The translations under genes and the position numbers were made by a program. Shown here piece by piece: positions 1 through 7,090 of a DNA stretch of 64,000 nucleotides. Positions within the stretch are counted from its first letter, which is position 1, and each line of letters begins with the position of its first letter. This DNA is from Lysinibacillus_B sp036662795 (GTDB taxonomy: Bacteria > Bacillota > Bacilli > Bacillales_A > Planococcaceae), in contig NZ_JBAFWZ010000016.1 in assembly GCF_036662795.1 (NCBI RefSeq), positions 10,775-74,774 on the forward strand, read 5' to 3'. Below the pieces are notes generated by a model, which was given only the letters and a program-made list of their open reading frames with translations, was not told where the DNA came from and made no database searches.

Positions 1-189
1 GGTTTTAACACCCACGTTATCAATACTGCTTCTGGTAGTACCTAATTTAATAGGTCCTGATATTTTTTTAATTGTTACGAACGGATATTCAGGTTTATCA
101 CCCATACCTTCAGCTTGAATAACCTCGATACCTAAATGATTCGATAATTTTTCTTGTAACGGATTCCAAATATCGTCGTATTTAAGCAT
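1..189 (-). CDS. Phage head-tail joining/tail terminator region protein, 3'-truncated by window edge
   Basis: The first 63 codons of a gene that runs off the left edge, starting ATG at 189. It overlaps the stop of the preceding gene by 8 nt, which suggests translational coupling. The visible sequence starts MLKYDDIWNPLQEKL and contains PEYPFVTIKK. Position, directly after a gp10-like tail-completion gene, suggests a tail terminator or neck protein. This is inferred from gene order rather than from a recognised motif. Confidence 0.55.
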   Translation of the reverse strand, partial: MLKYDDIWNPLQEKLSNHLGIEVIQAEGMGDKPEYPFVTIKKISGPIKLGTTRSSIDNVGVKT

Positions 190-553
190 CTTTGGTCACT
201 CCTTCCCATCGCATCAGATAAACATTTACATCCGTATAATCAGTGAAGTCCTTGAAAGCTTGTATAGTGTAAATCTCGCCCTTATATTTCGCCTTAGTTC
301 CAATATCGATATGTTCGGTTGTAAGTAGCTTTTTTTCTTTCAGTGTGTATACACCACTTTCGACAAATCGTAACTCTTCACCGATACTTTTAGAACCAGC
401 AACAATAGGCAAAATAATGCCTATCATTTCAACTTCTCTTTGAGGTGGTTGTACCCATTTACCTTTTATATAGCTCCCTTTAGTTGCTACGAGAGCGATA
501 AAAGGAACCCCATTCTGTGAAATTACATCAGCAAAAAGCATTTTCTTAGGCAT
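182..553 (-). CDS. Phage head-tail connector protein, hypothetical
   Basis: A 123-residue protein whose start ATG overlaps the upstream stop as TAATG, and whose end overlaps the next start by 8 nt, so it belongs to a tightly coupled head-tail connector operon. It looks like a small, beta-rich protein with no recognisable catalytic motif. Its place between a gp10-like protein and a presumptive tail terminator fits a head-closure or joining role, but I do not recognise the family. Function is inferred from synteny only. Confidence 0.6.
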   Translation of the reverse strand: MPKKMLFADVISQNGVPFIALVATKGSYIKGKWVQPPQREVEMIGIILPIVAGSKSIGEELRFVESGVYTLKEKKLLTTEHIDIGTKAKYKGEIYTIQAFKDFTDYTDVNVYLMRWEGVTKDA

Positions 554-1029
554 TACACACTCACCACCCTGTAGGTTATTCGTTGTCGGAGTCCGGTAGT
601 TGCTATTAATGGGTTACTTGATTTTTTAGCAGCAATAGTTGACGGCGCATTTGGTGGGTCCTTTAAATCCCTGATTTTAGCTCGTATATCTTTAACCATT
701 CTTTCCCCCAACAATCCCAAAACTGATTCGGCGTCGGAGTCAGAGATAATCGCTTTCTTAATTTGTCGTTTGAAAAATTCATACCATTCATTTTCTTTTT
801 CATCAAAGGTAGAACGTATAAAGGACCGCTCCGGAATGTTAATTGTCGCTTTTTTGGTATTGATAACCATTCCAAATTCGTGTACCGATGCAATCATTGC
901 ATAATCAGGATCTTTGCCGTCTCCAAACACACCGACTTCTAAACGATATTTCTTTAAATCTTTTAAAAGTCTTGTGAGTTTTGGAATATTATTGTTATCT
1001 CTAACTCTAATTCGAATCCTAGCCATCAT
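553..1029 (-). CDS. HK97 gp10 / virion morphogenesis-type tail-completion protein
   Basis: About 158 residues. The pattern VGVFG, then VHEFG, then IPERSFIRSTFD, and a C-terminal APSTIAAKK followed by NPLIATTGL is the usual signature of HK97-gp10-like or Mu-G-like virion morphogenesis proteins, which join head and tail. The start is ATG at 1029 in an ATGA overlap with the upstream stop; a second ATG lies immediately after it. A GGGTGAT sequence just upstream serves as the ribosome site. The basic N-terminus (ARIRIRVRD) is typical of proteins at the neck. Confidence 0.8.
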   Translation of the reverse strand: MMARIRIRVRDNNNIPKLTRLLKDLKKYRLEVGVFGDGKDPDYAMIASVHEFGMVINTKKATINIPERSFIRSTFDEKENEWYEFFKRQIKKAIISDSDAESVLGLLGERMVKDIRAKIRDLKDPPNAPSTIAAKKSSNPLIATTGLRQRITYRVVSV

Positions 1030-1373
1030 ATCACCCACAAATTAATGCCCTTTTTAGGGCTCTTCGCTTCTTCTAGCAAGCGTGTATACTCTTGACCGAA
1101 CTTAGTAGCATTAATACCTAAATTTTTGCTAGGGTCGCTATATTGACGCTCAATAACGTCTACTTTTTCACGGATAACAGCTTGGTCTTCTGAGATACTT
1201 AATGTTGTTAAATGAGCAGCTAAATAGCGCGTTAATTTTTCGTGATAGTTTTCAGGAACATTAGAAGAGGACACTTCCAAAGAAGCATCCTCAATGTACA
1301 TTGTTAATCGCTCATCAGTGATACTTGTAAAGTCATCACTTAACATGCGAACTCGTTCAATTGTTGTAAGCAT
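1026..1373 (-). CDS. Phage head-tail adaptor, DUF4054-like
   Basis: A 115-residue protein resembling DUF4054/gp6-type adaptors: an N-terminal helical segment (TTIERVRMLSDDF), the typical ITDERLTMYIEDA stretch, then AAHLTTLS and a C-terminal FGQEYTRLLEEA. Such proteins form a ring below the portal. The start was set at ATG 1373 because AAGGAGT lies 7 nt upstream; an upstream GTG would overlap that site. It ends in an ATGA overlap with the gp10-like gene. No membrane segment or catalytic residue is seen. Confidence 0.75.
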   Translation of the reverse strand: MLTTIERVRMLSDDFTSITDERLTMYIEDASLEVSSSNVPENYHEKLTRYLAAHLTTLSISEDQAVIREKVDVIERQYSDPSKNLGINATKFGQEYTRLLEEAKSPKKGINLWVI

Positions 1374-1388
1374 AACGCTCACTCCTTA

Positions 1389-1694
1389 TTATTGAGCTTT
1401 TAGCTCATCAATACGTTTGTCGATAGCATCGAGAACTGTTTTGCGTGATTCTTCCGCTTTTAAATTTTCGAGCATATCAACATCAAATGCATCATTAATC
1501 ATAGCAATTGTTTCTTCAGCATTTGGCTTCTTTTTCGTTTTTTCGTAAACAAATTCACCTTTTTCATCTAAATGCTGCATTAATGGGTGGGAAAGGAATT
1601 GCTCGAATTCCTTCTCCTCCACATCATTTGTACCTGGTACAAGTGTCAAACCGTTTGCTGTATACGAGTGATTCCCTTTATTTTGCACTAACAT
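1389..1694 (-). CDS. Small phage structural-operon protein, unknown
   Basis: About 101 residues, starting MLVQNKGNHSYTANGLTLVPG. The start at 1694 has AAGGAGG 8 nt upstream; upstream in-frame codons would run into the capsid gene end. The N-terminal half looks like a short beta domain and the C-terminal half is an acidic and basic helix (MLENLKAEESRKTVLDAIDKR). It lies between the major capsid and the DUF4054-like adaptor, a position often taken by small Rho-N-like or head-fibre accessory proteins. I cannot assign a function. Confidence 0.65.
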   Translation of the reverse strand: MLVQNKGNHSYTANGLTLVPGTNDVEEKEFEQFLSHPLMQHLDEKGEFVYEKTKKKPNAEETIAMINDAFDVDMLENLKAEESRKTVLDAIDKRIDELKAQ

Positions 1695-1707
1695 ATAATA
1701 TTCCTCC

Positions 1708-2610
1708 TTAAATTCCGTCCGCACGGCAAATAGCCATTGGATAACGAATGATTAATCCAGTAGTACGTTCCTCGAAAGGCACTTTCGTATTCGGGAATGC
1801 ATATTCTTGCGGATGTCGCGTAACGTCCATCGGAATACCAAGTTCCACTACAGATGGCGAAGAATCGAGGACAACGAAGCATTCAGAAGCTGCCAACCCT
1901 TTTTTAGCAAGATCATTTACAGTTTCAATACGTTTGAACCAATTTTGAGATTTAATATACTCCAGTACAGACTGCTGCGTGAATTCATTAAATGTTTTTT
2001 CTAGCTCCTCGTATGAATCTGGTGTTAATAACAGCGTATCAGCTTCATGACCATTTAATTTATTGATCATATTTTTAGCTTTACGGATGTCAGCGACGAT
2101 TTCTTTACCCGTTTTGTCCTTCCACTTTGTAGAAGAACCAGCTTCGTTATTCGGAGTAGCATACACTTGAATGCCTACTGCATCTGTTAAGCCTTTAATT
2201 CCGTGCTCTTTATCACCTGAAAGGGCAATCTGATTCTCCTTTTCAGCAATCGCTTTACGCACTGTATCAGCTTTCGTCACATCGATGGGACGACCTGCCA
2301 TTTGTGCCTCACGTACTTCTTGTACAGAAATATTAAAAGCGGCAGCGATGGAATAAATTTTCACCGTTTCTTCTGTTAAATCCGCATCCACTAAAGGAAC
2401 ATCCGTTGCACCAGGAGCTAAGATTTTAGCAGCACCTGAACGTGTCATAACATCATAACTGTACGTTTTTGCTCCTGCTGGAATATCTGTTTTCAACGAG
2501 AAAATAGAGCGCGCTTTCAATTCAGAAGCATGTGGCTCATAAATTCGTTTATCGATAGCATTTAAGTCTTGTGGACGGATTAATGCGTCCCCTCGGTATT
2601 GTGTTGGCAT
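1708..2610 (-). CDS. Major capsid protein (HK97-fold, DUF2184/encapsulin-like)
   Basis: A 300-residue protein with features of the HK97-fold family that includes DUF2184-type capsids and encapsulins. It has an N-arm with RPQDLNAIDKRIYEP, a central P-domain region with SVQEVREAQMAGRPID and an IAEKENQIALSGD helix, and a C-terminal A-domain ending GLIIRYPMAICRADGI. It would form the icosahedral shell. Neighbours fit: a cement protein and a protease/scaffold gene lie upstream, connectors downstream. The exact capsid subfamily is less certain than the capsid call. The ATG start follows GGAGGAAACTTAT. Confidence 0.8.
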   Translation of the reverse strand: MPTQYRGDALIRPQDLNAIDKRIYEPHASELKARSIFSLKTDIPAGAKTYSYDVMTRSGAAKILAPGATDVPLVDADLTEETVKIYSIAAAFNISVQEVREAQMAGRPIDVTKADTVRKAIAEKENQIALSGDKEHGIKGLTDAVGIQVYATPNNEAGSSTKWKDKTGKEIVADIRKAKNMINKLNGHEADTLLLTPDSYEELEKTFNEFTQQSVLEYIKSQNWFKRIETVNDLAKKGLAASECFVVLDSSPSVVELGIPMDVTRHPQEYAFPNTKVPFEERTTGLIIRYPMAICRADGI

Positions 2611-2628
2611 ATAAGTTTCCTCCCTTTA

Positions 2629-3081
2629 CTAAGGTAAATTAATTTCGATTTCAACTAATTGATTAGCAGCAGCATTAGATTTAAACACCGCATTTTTTAC
2701 ATCGATTACCGATGCACCTGAAGCAACAAATTTCTGCGTTGATGGGTCCACTTTAACAGCTTGGCCATTAATGACATCGCCACCTGCAACAACAAAAATA
2801 CGACCACGTTTTACAATGGCAGCAGGCTCCCCTACTGGGTAGTTTTGGTCGTCTTTTTTCTCTACGTAATCGTGAACATTCTGCGCTAATGCGATACCGA
2901 TAACAGTACCACTAGTTGCAATAGGTTTAATTGCAGTACCCGTTGCATTTAACTGAACGGCCGCACCGAAAGGCACCGTTGCTTCTACTGCGTATGTGTC
3001 AGCCGTGTAATCTTGATAACTTGATAATTGCCCGGCTTTACCTGCAGGGCTCATGTAATCTGGATAATTTGTGATAGGCAT
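2629..3081 (-). CDS. Capsid cement/decoration protein (Gp24-like)
   Basis: A 150-residue, beta-rich, alanine- and valine-rich protein. The pattern VPFGAAVQLNATGTAI, VIGIALAQNVHDYV, VKRGRIFVVAGGDV and GQAVKVDPSTQKFV resembles structural cement proteins of the Gp24/DUF2190 type, which bind the outer face of the mature capsid. It sits between the scaffold and the capsid gene, the usual place. Start is ATG after AAGGAGGACAATCAT. Confidence 0.75.
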   Translation of the reverse strand: MPITNYPDYMSPAGKAGQLSSYQDYTADTYAVEATVPFGAAVQLNATGTAIKPIATSGTVIGIALAQNVHDYVEKKDDQNYPVGEPAAIVKRGRIFVVAGGDVINGQAVKVDPSTQKFVASGASVIDVKNAVFKSNAAANQLVEIEINLP

Positions 3082-3094
3082 ATGATTGTCCTCC

Positions 3095-3616
3095 TTATGA
3101 ACGCATGTTTAAGCGTTTATTTTTCATTTCTTGTAATGCTGTGTCTCCAGCTGCATCACCAGTAAACGCAGCGTTATGACCCGTGCTAGAAAAACCAGTT
3201 GCTTGCACTTGCTCTACTGTTGCATCAAAAAAGGCGTTGATATAATCGTCTGATTTACCATCGCCTTTAAAGTCCTGTTTAGTTGTAGCAATTACAGCTT
3301 CCTTCACTTCACGATCTGTTTTACCTGCAAAGTCGAACGAATCACCTAACAGTTGTTTAGAAGCGTCAATTAACTGTACACGTGCCTCAACGTGTTTATC
3401 TAATTCATCGGCTGATACTTGCTTTGCCTTTTCATCTTCGAGATCTTTTTCGGTCTTTTGTAATTTTGCTTCAAGTGCATCGTAGCGACCTTGTAAAGCA
3501 TCAACCTGTGCTGTTTTTGCATCTGCAGCAACTACCTGAGCTTGTAACTTCTCGATGTGAGCTTTCACAACTGAATCTACTTCATAATCTTTTCCGTCAA
3601 TTTTATATATTGGCAT
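3095..3616 (-). CDS. Nested in-frame scaffold protein (internal start)
   Basis: Inside the protease-scaffold gene, an in-frame ATG at 3616 has a near-ideal ribosome site, AAGGAGG, 7 nt upstream. Translation from it would give a 173-residue product consisting only of the coiled-coil scaffold half, beginning MPIYKIDGKDYEVD. This matches the lambda C/Nu3 arrangement, where scaffold is made from an internal start of the protease gene. The site is seen directly; use of the start is inferred. Confidence 0.6.
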   Translation of the reverse strand: MPIYKIDGKDYEVDSVVKAHIEKLQAQVVAADAKTAQVDALQGRYDALEAKLQKTEKDLEDEKAKQVSADELDKHVEARVQLIDASKQLLGDSFDFAGKTDREVKEAVIATTKQDFKGDGKSDDYINAFFDATVEQVQATGFSSTGHNAAFTGDAAGDTALQEMKNKRLNMRS

Positions 3617-4177
3617 TGTATGCCCTCCTTTATTTATATCATCATTTACTTGCCATGCGTCTGAATCTGCACGAATAGCAACTTCAGGACCTGCGCGCCC
3701 TCTTTCAACAATGGCAATATGATTAATTTCAATATTACGTTGCACATACTCGTAATTTTGCCCATCGTATGTGCCAGTTTCAGCAACTACATCCGACATG
3801 AAACCAATACTGATTTCGTTCTTTCCATCGTAAATTTTCTGAATGAGCTCTTTATCTGTTATGGTAAGCGATACATAGAGCTTTAAATCCTCAACGCGTG
3901 AATCGGTATGACTCATACCCTTCGCATACGATTGATAGTTATCAAGCGTTACCGGCTCATTCGGATGCTCATCTGTAATTGGTTTAGAACGAGCCGAACG
4001 TAATGTACGATCACTGAAAATTTCTTCCGGAAGTTTAGCCTCCATTTGAACAGTTCCATCTTGTCGTTGATACGGAAAGACACCAGGTCGGGTAATCGGC
4101 ACATTAACCGTTAAATACCCTTCTGGTGTTTCGCTGTAGTCTTTGATATAAGATGTGTCATAGCGTTGTAGTTTCAA
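3095..4177 (-). CDS. Prohead protease-scaffold fusion (DUF2213-like)
   Basis: About 361 residues. The N-terminal ~190 residues match DUF2213-type phage proteins, thought to be prohead proteases: VPITRPGVFPYQ, RSKPITDEHPNEP, EISIGFMSDVV and NHIAIVERGRAGPE, which supply candidate Ser and His residues. The C-terminal half has a long coiled coil (KIDGKDYEVDSVVKAHIEKL through LEAKLQKTEKDLEDEKAK) typical of scaffolds. The start is TTG at 4177, preceded by AGAGGGGGTGAAAAC; an upstream ATG at 4207 lies inside the neighbouring terminator and is rejected. An internal start is listed separately. Confidence 0.78.
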   Translation of the reverse strand: MKLQRYDTSYIKDYSETPEGYLTVNVPITRPGVFPYQRQDGTVQMEAKLPEEIFSDRTLRSARSKPITDEHPNEPVTLDNYQSYAKGMSHTDSRVEDLKLYVSLTITDKELIQKIYDGKNEISIGFMSDVVAETGTYDGQNYEYVQRNIEINHIAIVERGRAGPEVAIRADSDAWQVNDDINKGGHTMPIYKIDGKDYEVDSVVKAHIEKLQAQVVAADAKTAQVDALQGRYDALEAKLQKTEKDLEDEKAKQVSADELDKHVEARVQLIDASKQLLGDSFDFAGKTDREVKEAVIATTKQDFKGDGKSDDYINAFFDATVEQVQATGFSSTGHNAAFTGDAAGDTALQEMKNKRLNMRS

Positions 4178-4196
4178 GTTTTCACCCCCTCTCAAA

Positions 4197-4226
4197 ATAA
4201 AAAACACCCTCAGATAAAAGGGTGTT
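4197..4226 (-). terminator. Rho-independent terminator after the lipoprotein gene
   Basis: Arms AACACCCT and AGGGTGTT (4203-4226) are followed on the minus strand by a T-rich run. It ends the lipoprotein transcript and lies directly before the TTG start of the protease-scaffold gene. Confidence 0.8.
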
Positions 4227-4231
4227 CGAGT

Positions 4232-4576
4232 TTATTTAACTTTTTTGAATACCTCTAATGCTATTTCATCGCTTGTTTCAATTAAGAATGCGCCATTAGA
4301 GGGCCAATCTTTCAACAACTCATTTTCTTTTTTTGCATCTTCTAATGCATCTACTGATTCAAATTCGTAGATTTTAACAACATTACTCTCGTTGTAAAAC
4401 ATCACGCCATCTTTCGCATTAAGCATTTGGAACATTGGCTTTTCTGATGTATCAATTGTTATTCCTTCTTTTTCAAAAGCTTCTACTATAGATTCCATTG
4501 ATACTTTTGATTCGGCAGAATCCCCACAAGCTACTAAAAGTACGGCAGCAAATAATAGTACTAATATTTTTTTCAT
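4232..4576 (-). CDS. Small secreted lipoprotein (phage moron)
   Basis: A 114-residue lipoprotein: signal peptide MKKILVLLFAAVLLVAC with lipobox LVAC, so the mature protein would be anchored by the cysteine on the outer membrane face. The remainder is soluble and acidic, with no recognised domain. The start at 4576 has TTAGGAGGCG upstream. It has its own terminator on the downstream side, and another terminator lies upstream at 4699, so it is an independently transcribed unit inside the head module. That layout is typical of a moron (lysogenic conversion or superinfection exclusion gene); the function is unknown. Confidence 0.75.
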   Translation of the reverse strand: MKKILVLLFAAVLLVACGDSAESKVSMESIVEAFEKEGITIDTSEKPMFQMLNAKDGVMFYNESNVVKIYEFESVDALEDAKKENELLKDWPSNGAFLIETSDEIALEVFKKVK

Positions 4577-4698
4577 TTTATCGCCTCCTAATACTAATAT
4601 ACACAATTTGTAGATGTTTCCATATATTATATATAATTTTTAATATAAAAAAGTTTTATCATTATTGTTATTTAGGTATTTGTATGGTGAAAATGAAA

Positions 4699-4722
4699 AA
4701 CACTCTCATGCGAGAGTGTTTA
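4699..4722 (-). terminator. Terminator overlapping the end of the 85-residue gene
   Basis: A perfect hairpin, AACACTCTC with GAGAGTGTT, lies over the last codons and stop of the gene ending at 4706. It is followed on the minus strand by TTTTTCATTTT. Confidence 0.8.
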
Positions 4723-4963
4723 CTAATACTAATTTTCTTTTTTCGATTTGATTCAAAAGCATGATATGCATTGTTTTTGTTAAAGGACTTCTCTCTTTCG
4801 AAAATAGTCCGTATTCTTTTATATCCAATAGCCAATGATCGCTAATTTCTTCTAACGTATTACGCCACCAGTGTCCAATGTCTTTCGTAGTTGGTGGAGT
4901 TACTTCGATTGCATGTGAAAATTTTGTTAATAATTCTAATAATGCTATATCTTTTGGATTCAT
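4706..4963 (-). CDS. Hypothetical phage protein, 85 residues
   Basis: A small helical protein starting MNPKDIALLELLTKF, with DIGHWWRNTLEEISDHWLL in the middle. The start has AAGGAGGATAAAAA upstream. The terminator hairpin is built into the 3' end of the coding sequence. The 177-bp stretch upstream contains inverted repeats that may shape a 5' leader. I do not recognise the family. Confidence 0.65.
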   Translation of the reverse strand: MNPKDIALLELLTKFSHAIEVTPPTTKDIGHWWRNTLEEISDHWLLDIKEYGLFSKERSPLTKTMHIMLLNQIEKRKLVLVNTLA

Positions 4964-4987
4964 TTTTTATCCTCCTTAAAATTCAGA

Positions 4988-5082
4988 GGACATCCACGTT
5001 TATAATTAACCTTTTTAGGTTAACATGTTATTATTAATATGTTATTATTAAAACGTTATATTAAGTTTCGAGTGGATGTCAC
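4988..5082. repeat. Inverted repeat enclosing an AT-rich region with direct repeats
   Basis: GGACATCCAC near 4988 pairs with GTGGATGTC near 5072. Between them lie TTAACCTTTTTAGGTTAA, a perfect small hairpin, and two copies of ATGTTATTATTA. The region separates the antirepressor gene from the 85-residue gene. It could be a structured leader or an operator region. Confidence 0.5.
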
Positions 5083-5093
5083 TCAGTTTTCTG

Positions 5094-5130
5094 TCATGTT
5101 TTAAGCTGCAACTTAAGACATGATTTTTTT
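5094..5130 (+). terminator. Plus-strand terminator-like hairpin opposite the antirepressor transcript
   Basis: TCATGTTTTAAG and CTTAAGACATGA form a 12-bp stem (one wobble) followed by TTTTTTT on the plus strand only. No plus-strand gene ends here, so it would terminate a short antisense or non-coding transcript starting within 4985-5080. Confidence 0.5.
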
Positions 5131-5140
5131 ATGTTTTAAT

Positions 5141-5920
5141 TTAACTTGCTGCTCCATTTAATATTTCCTCGATTTTCTTTTTTCCTTTTTCGAAATAACG
5201 GAATGACTCAACTTGTTTACTGCTATACTTAGCCTTGTCTAATGCGAAATAACCATATTCTGATGTTTTAAGGTTGTGTTTATTTGCAATAGAGCCAACC
5301 TTTTGTGCAGAGATACCTAACTCCTCACCAATATCCGTTGCAGTATATGTCTTCTCTACCTCAGGACGATGCTCGATTGCTTTCTCTGTTAATACTTCTA
5401 AAGCATTTATGTTTAGTAATTCAACCGCTACAGGTGAAAGTGTTTTATTTTTTTGCATGTCCAAAATTAACTTAGCTTGACGTGTACGACTATTATTAAG
5501 CATTGCTTCTGCACGCATTTTTTTGATCTCTAGTTCTGCATCTAATGTTTGTGGTTGAACAAGAATAGTCTCTCCTTTACGCAGCGCTTTTAGAGTTTTG
5601 CGGACAAATGCTCGGAATACTTTTGCTTTAGGTTGAGATGATAACATTGTTACTTCGTATATACCATCTTCCGAAAAGATACGTCTTTCCCTCTTTACTT
5701 GCCGTTTACCTTCAACCACTGACAGTTTGTGGGTAGTTGAAAACTCACTATCTTTTAAATATTCATTACGAGAAACAATTTGTTCTACACCGTTTTTGTC
5801 TGCGTATTCTAAGGCTTGGGCTAGTTGGTCAATTGTCATAAACACATCGCCATTTTCATTCTGCCAAAAATCGCACATAACCGAATTAAATTGTTGTTGT
5901 GTTGCTAATGCTAGATTCAT
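5141..5920 (-). CDS. BRO-N family phage antirepressor
   Basis: A 259-residue protein with an N-terminal BRO-like domain: GDVFMTIDQLAQALEYAD, then RERRIFSEDGIYEVTML and KVFRAFVRKTLKALRKG. The C-terminal part has a helix-turn-helix-like segment (TATDIGEELGISAQKVGSI). Proteins of this class inactivate phage repressors. It follows the XRE gene with its stop overlapping the AAGGAGG site used for this start, so the two are co-transcribed. It lies inside the head gene module, far from the main immunity region. Confidence 0.85.
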   Translation of the reverse strand: MNLALATQQQFNSVMCDFWQNENGDVFMTIDQLAQALEYADKNGVEQIVSRNEYLKDSEFSTTHKLSVVEGKRQVKRERRIFSEDGIYEVTMLSSQPKAKVFRAFVRKTLKALRKGETILVQPQTLDAELEIKKMRAEAMLNNSRTRQAKLILDMQKNKTLSPVAVELLNINALEVLTEKAIEHRPEVEKTYTATDIGEELGISAQKVGSIANKHNLKTSEYGYFALDKAKYSSKQVESFRYFEKGKKKIEEILNGAAS

Positions 5921-6126
5921 TAAACTGCCTCCTTTTCAATTTCGAATAAATCACCAACTTTGCATTCTAGAAAAAAACATAAAGCTTCTAGCGTTTGAAA
6001 TTGAACACCTTTTGCTGTTTCATGATACAAGGAGCTGATTGTATTTCTAGATAAACCTGTTAACTCAGCCACTTGAGAAATATTCAACTTCCTTTTCGCT
6101 AAAATAATCCGTAAATTATTCCGCAC
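5920..6126 (-). CDS. XRE/Cro-type regulator of the internal cassette
   Basis: A 68-residue single HTH domain protein (LNISQVAELTGLSRNTISSL). The start is GTG at 6126 with AAGGAGGGTG upstream. It is a clear paralogue of the divergent repressor at 6292: both share N-L...L-A-R/E, then KG(V/I)QF(Q/D)T and a C-terminal DLF. It forms an operon with the BRO antirepressor and probably competes with the divergent repressor for the same operators. Confidence 0.85.
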   Translation of the reverse strand: MRNNLRIILAKRKLNISQVAELTGLSRNTISSLYHETAKGVQFQTLEALCFFLECKVGDLFEIEKEAV

Positions 6127-6291
6127 AATACACCCTCCTTTTTTATATAAATTCAAACATTTTGTCCAATAAGCTGAACAAAATGATAAATTTAATATAA
6201 ACTACCATTCTTTAACTGTCAACTATAAAATACTAAAAAACTTTAAAATTTGTTCAGACTACACTACAATAGTCTATATGAGGTGATAAAA
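6127..6291. promoter_or_regulatory. Divergent promoter/operator region of the internal XRE pair
   Basis: Holds CATTTTGT (6158-6165) and ACAAAATG (6178-6185) as an inverted repeat, with TTTGTTCAG near 6249 repeating the half-site CTGAACAAA in inverse orientation. Candidate promoters: leftward TTGGAC, 16 nt, TATAAA; rightward TTTAAA (6242), 17 nt, TACAAT with a half-site inside the spacer. Operator assignment is inferred from symmetry. Confidence 0.55.
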
Positions 6292-6819
6292 ATGATTAAA
6301 TGTAATCTAGCCGTATTACTTGCTGAACGTAACATCAAAATTAGTGAGCTTTCAAAAAGAACTGGAATTTCTAGGACTACCTTAACCGCTTTAGCCCAAA
6401 ACCAAAGTAAAGGAATTCAATTCGATACTTTCGACACGCTTTGCAATTATCTTAAAGTCCGACCGAATGATCTATTTATCCAAGAATCTTTAGAGTATGA
6501 TTTTGAAGTTTTAGGAATTGAATCAAATACTGACTTAAATATAAACGATTATTTAGTAACAGTTAGTGCTGAAATTCAACATAACAATCATTTGATAGAT
6601 ATAACATTCCCGTGTTCTTTAAGTTTTTGGACTGAATATGAAGAAGTTAGAACGATTAATATTAAACCAAGCTATCCAGGCGTAGTTCAAAATTTATTAG
6701 ATTCTATCCCAATAACTTTTAAAGTAAGTATAGAGCAGGAATTGTTAGATGCTATCAAAGCTTTTATTATAGTTGAACTTAATTTAGATGAAAGTATTCT
6801 AGAAATCACCATCTCTTAA
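6292..6819 (+). CDS. XRE repressor with C-terminal domain (internal cassette)
   Basis: 175 residues, starting MIKCNLAVLLAERNIK at ATG 6292 with GAGGTGA upstream. Residues ~10-65 are a HTH_3 domain (ISELSKRTGISRTTLTAL). Residues ~75-175 form an extra domain with no protease motif seen, probably for oligomerisation or ligand sensing. It is divergent from the paralogous Cro-like gene and ends at its own terminator. It looks like the repressor of a small self-contained switch that controls the BRO antirepressor. Confidence 0.8.
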   Translation: MIKCNLAVLLAERNIKISELSKRTGISRTTLTALAQNQSKGIQFDTFDTLCNYLKVRPNDLFIQESLEYDFEVLGIESNTDLNINDYLVTVSAEIQHNNHLIDITFPCSLSFWTEYEEVRTINIKPSYPGVVQNLLDSIPITFKVSIEQELLDAIKAFIIVELNLDESILEITIS

Positions 6820-6825
6820 TTATCA

Positions 6826-6856
6826 GGCTGGCGACAAATTGTCGCCGGCTTTTTTT
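6826..6856 (+). terminator. Terminator of the internal repressor gene
   Basis: GGCTGGCGACAA pairs with TTGTCGCCGGCT and is followed by seven T residues. It lies just after the repressor stop. Confidence 0.9.
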
Positions 6857-7090
6857 ATCCTTCAAATATTTAATATCTGTATCTTACTAAAGAAAAACAA
6901 TGTAACACTAGGAAAAAATTTACCCACTCCAGCTCCTGTAAAGAAGTCTATATATTAAATAACCTCCTAAATTAGTAATTGAATTTTCATTAGCCTCATA
7001 CTATCATGCGTTTCATCTAAAAGTAGAAGGTAAAATTACAAAACGAAAAAATCTTTTTTAACTTAATTTTTCTTAATACAACAAAGTATG
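6857..7090. other. AT-rich gap between regulatory cassette and minor head gene
   Basis: No supported gene. On the minus strand an AGGAGG site near 6972 is not followed by a start codon but by an open stretch (IDFFTGAGVGKFFP), possibly a decayed small gene. The cassette boundary probably lies here. Confidence 0.4.

Noticed and set aside
6880..7090. Small minus-strand gene with AGGAGG near 6972
   Set aside because: No ATG, GTG or TTG follows the ribosome site at a usable distance.
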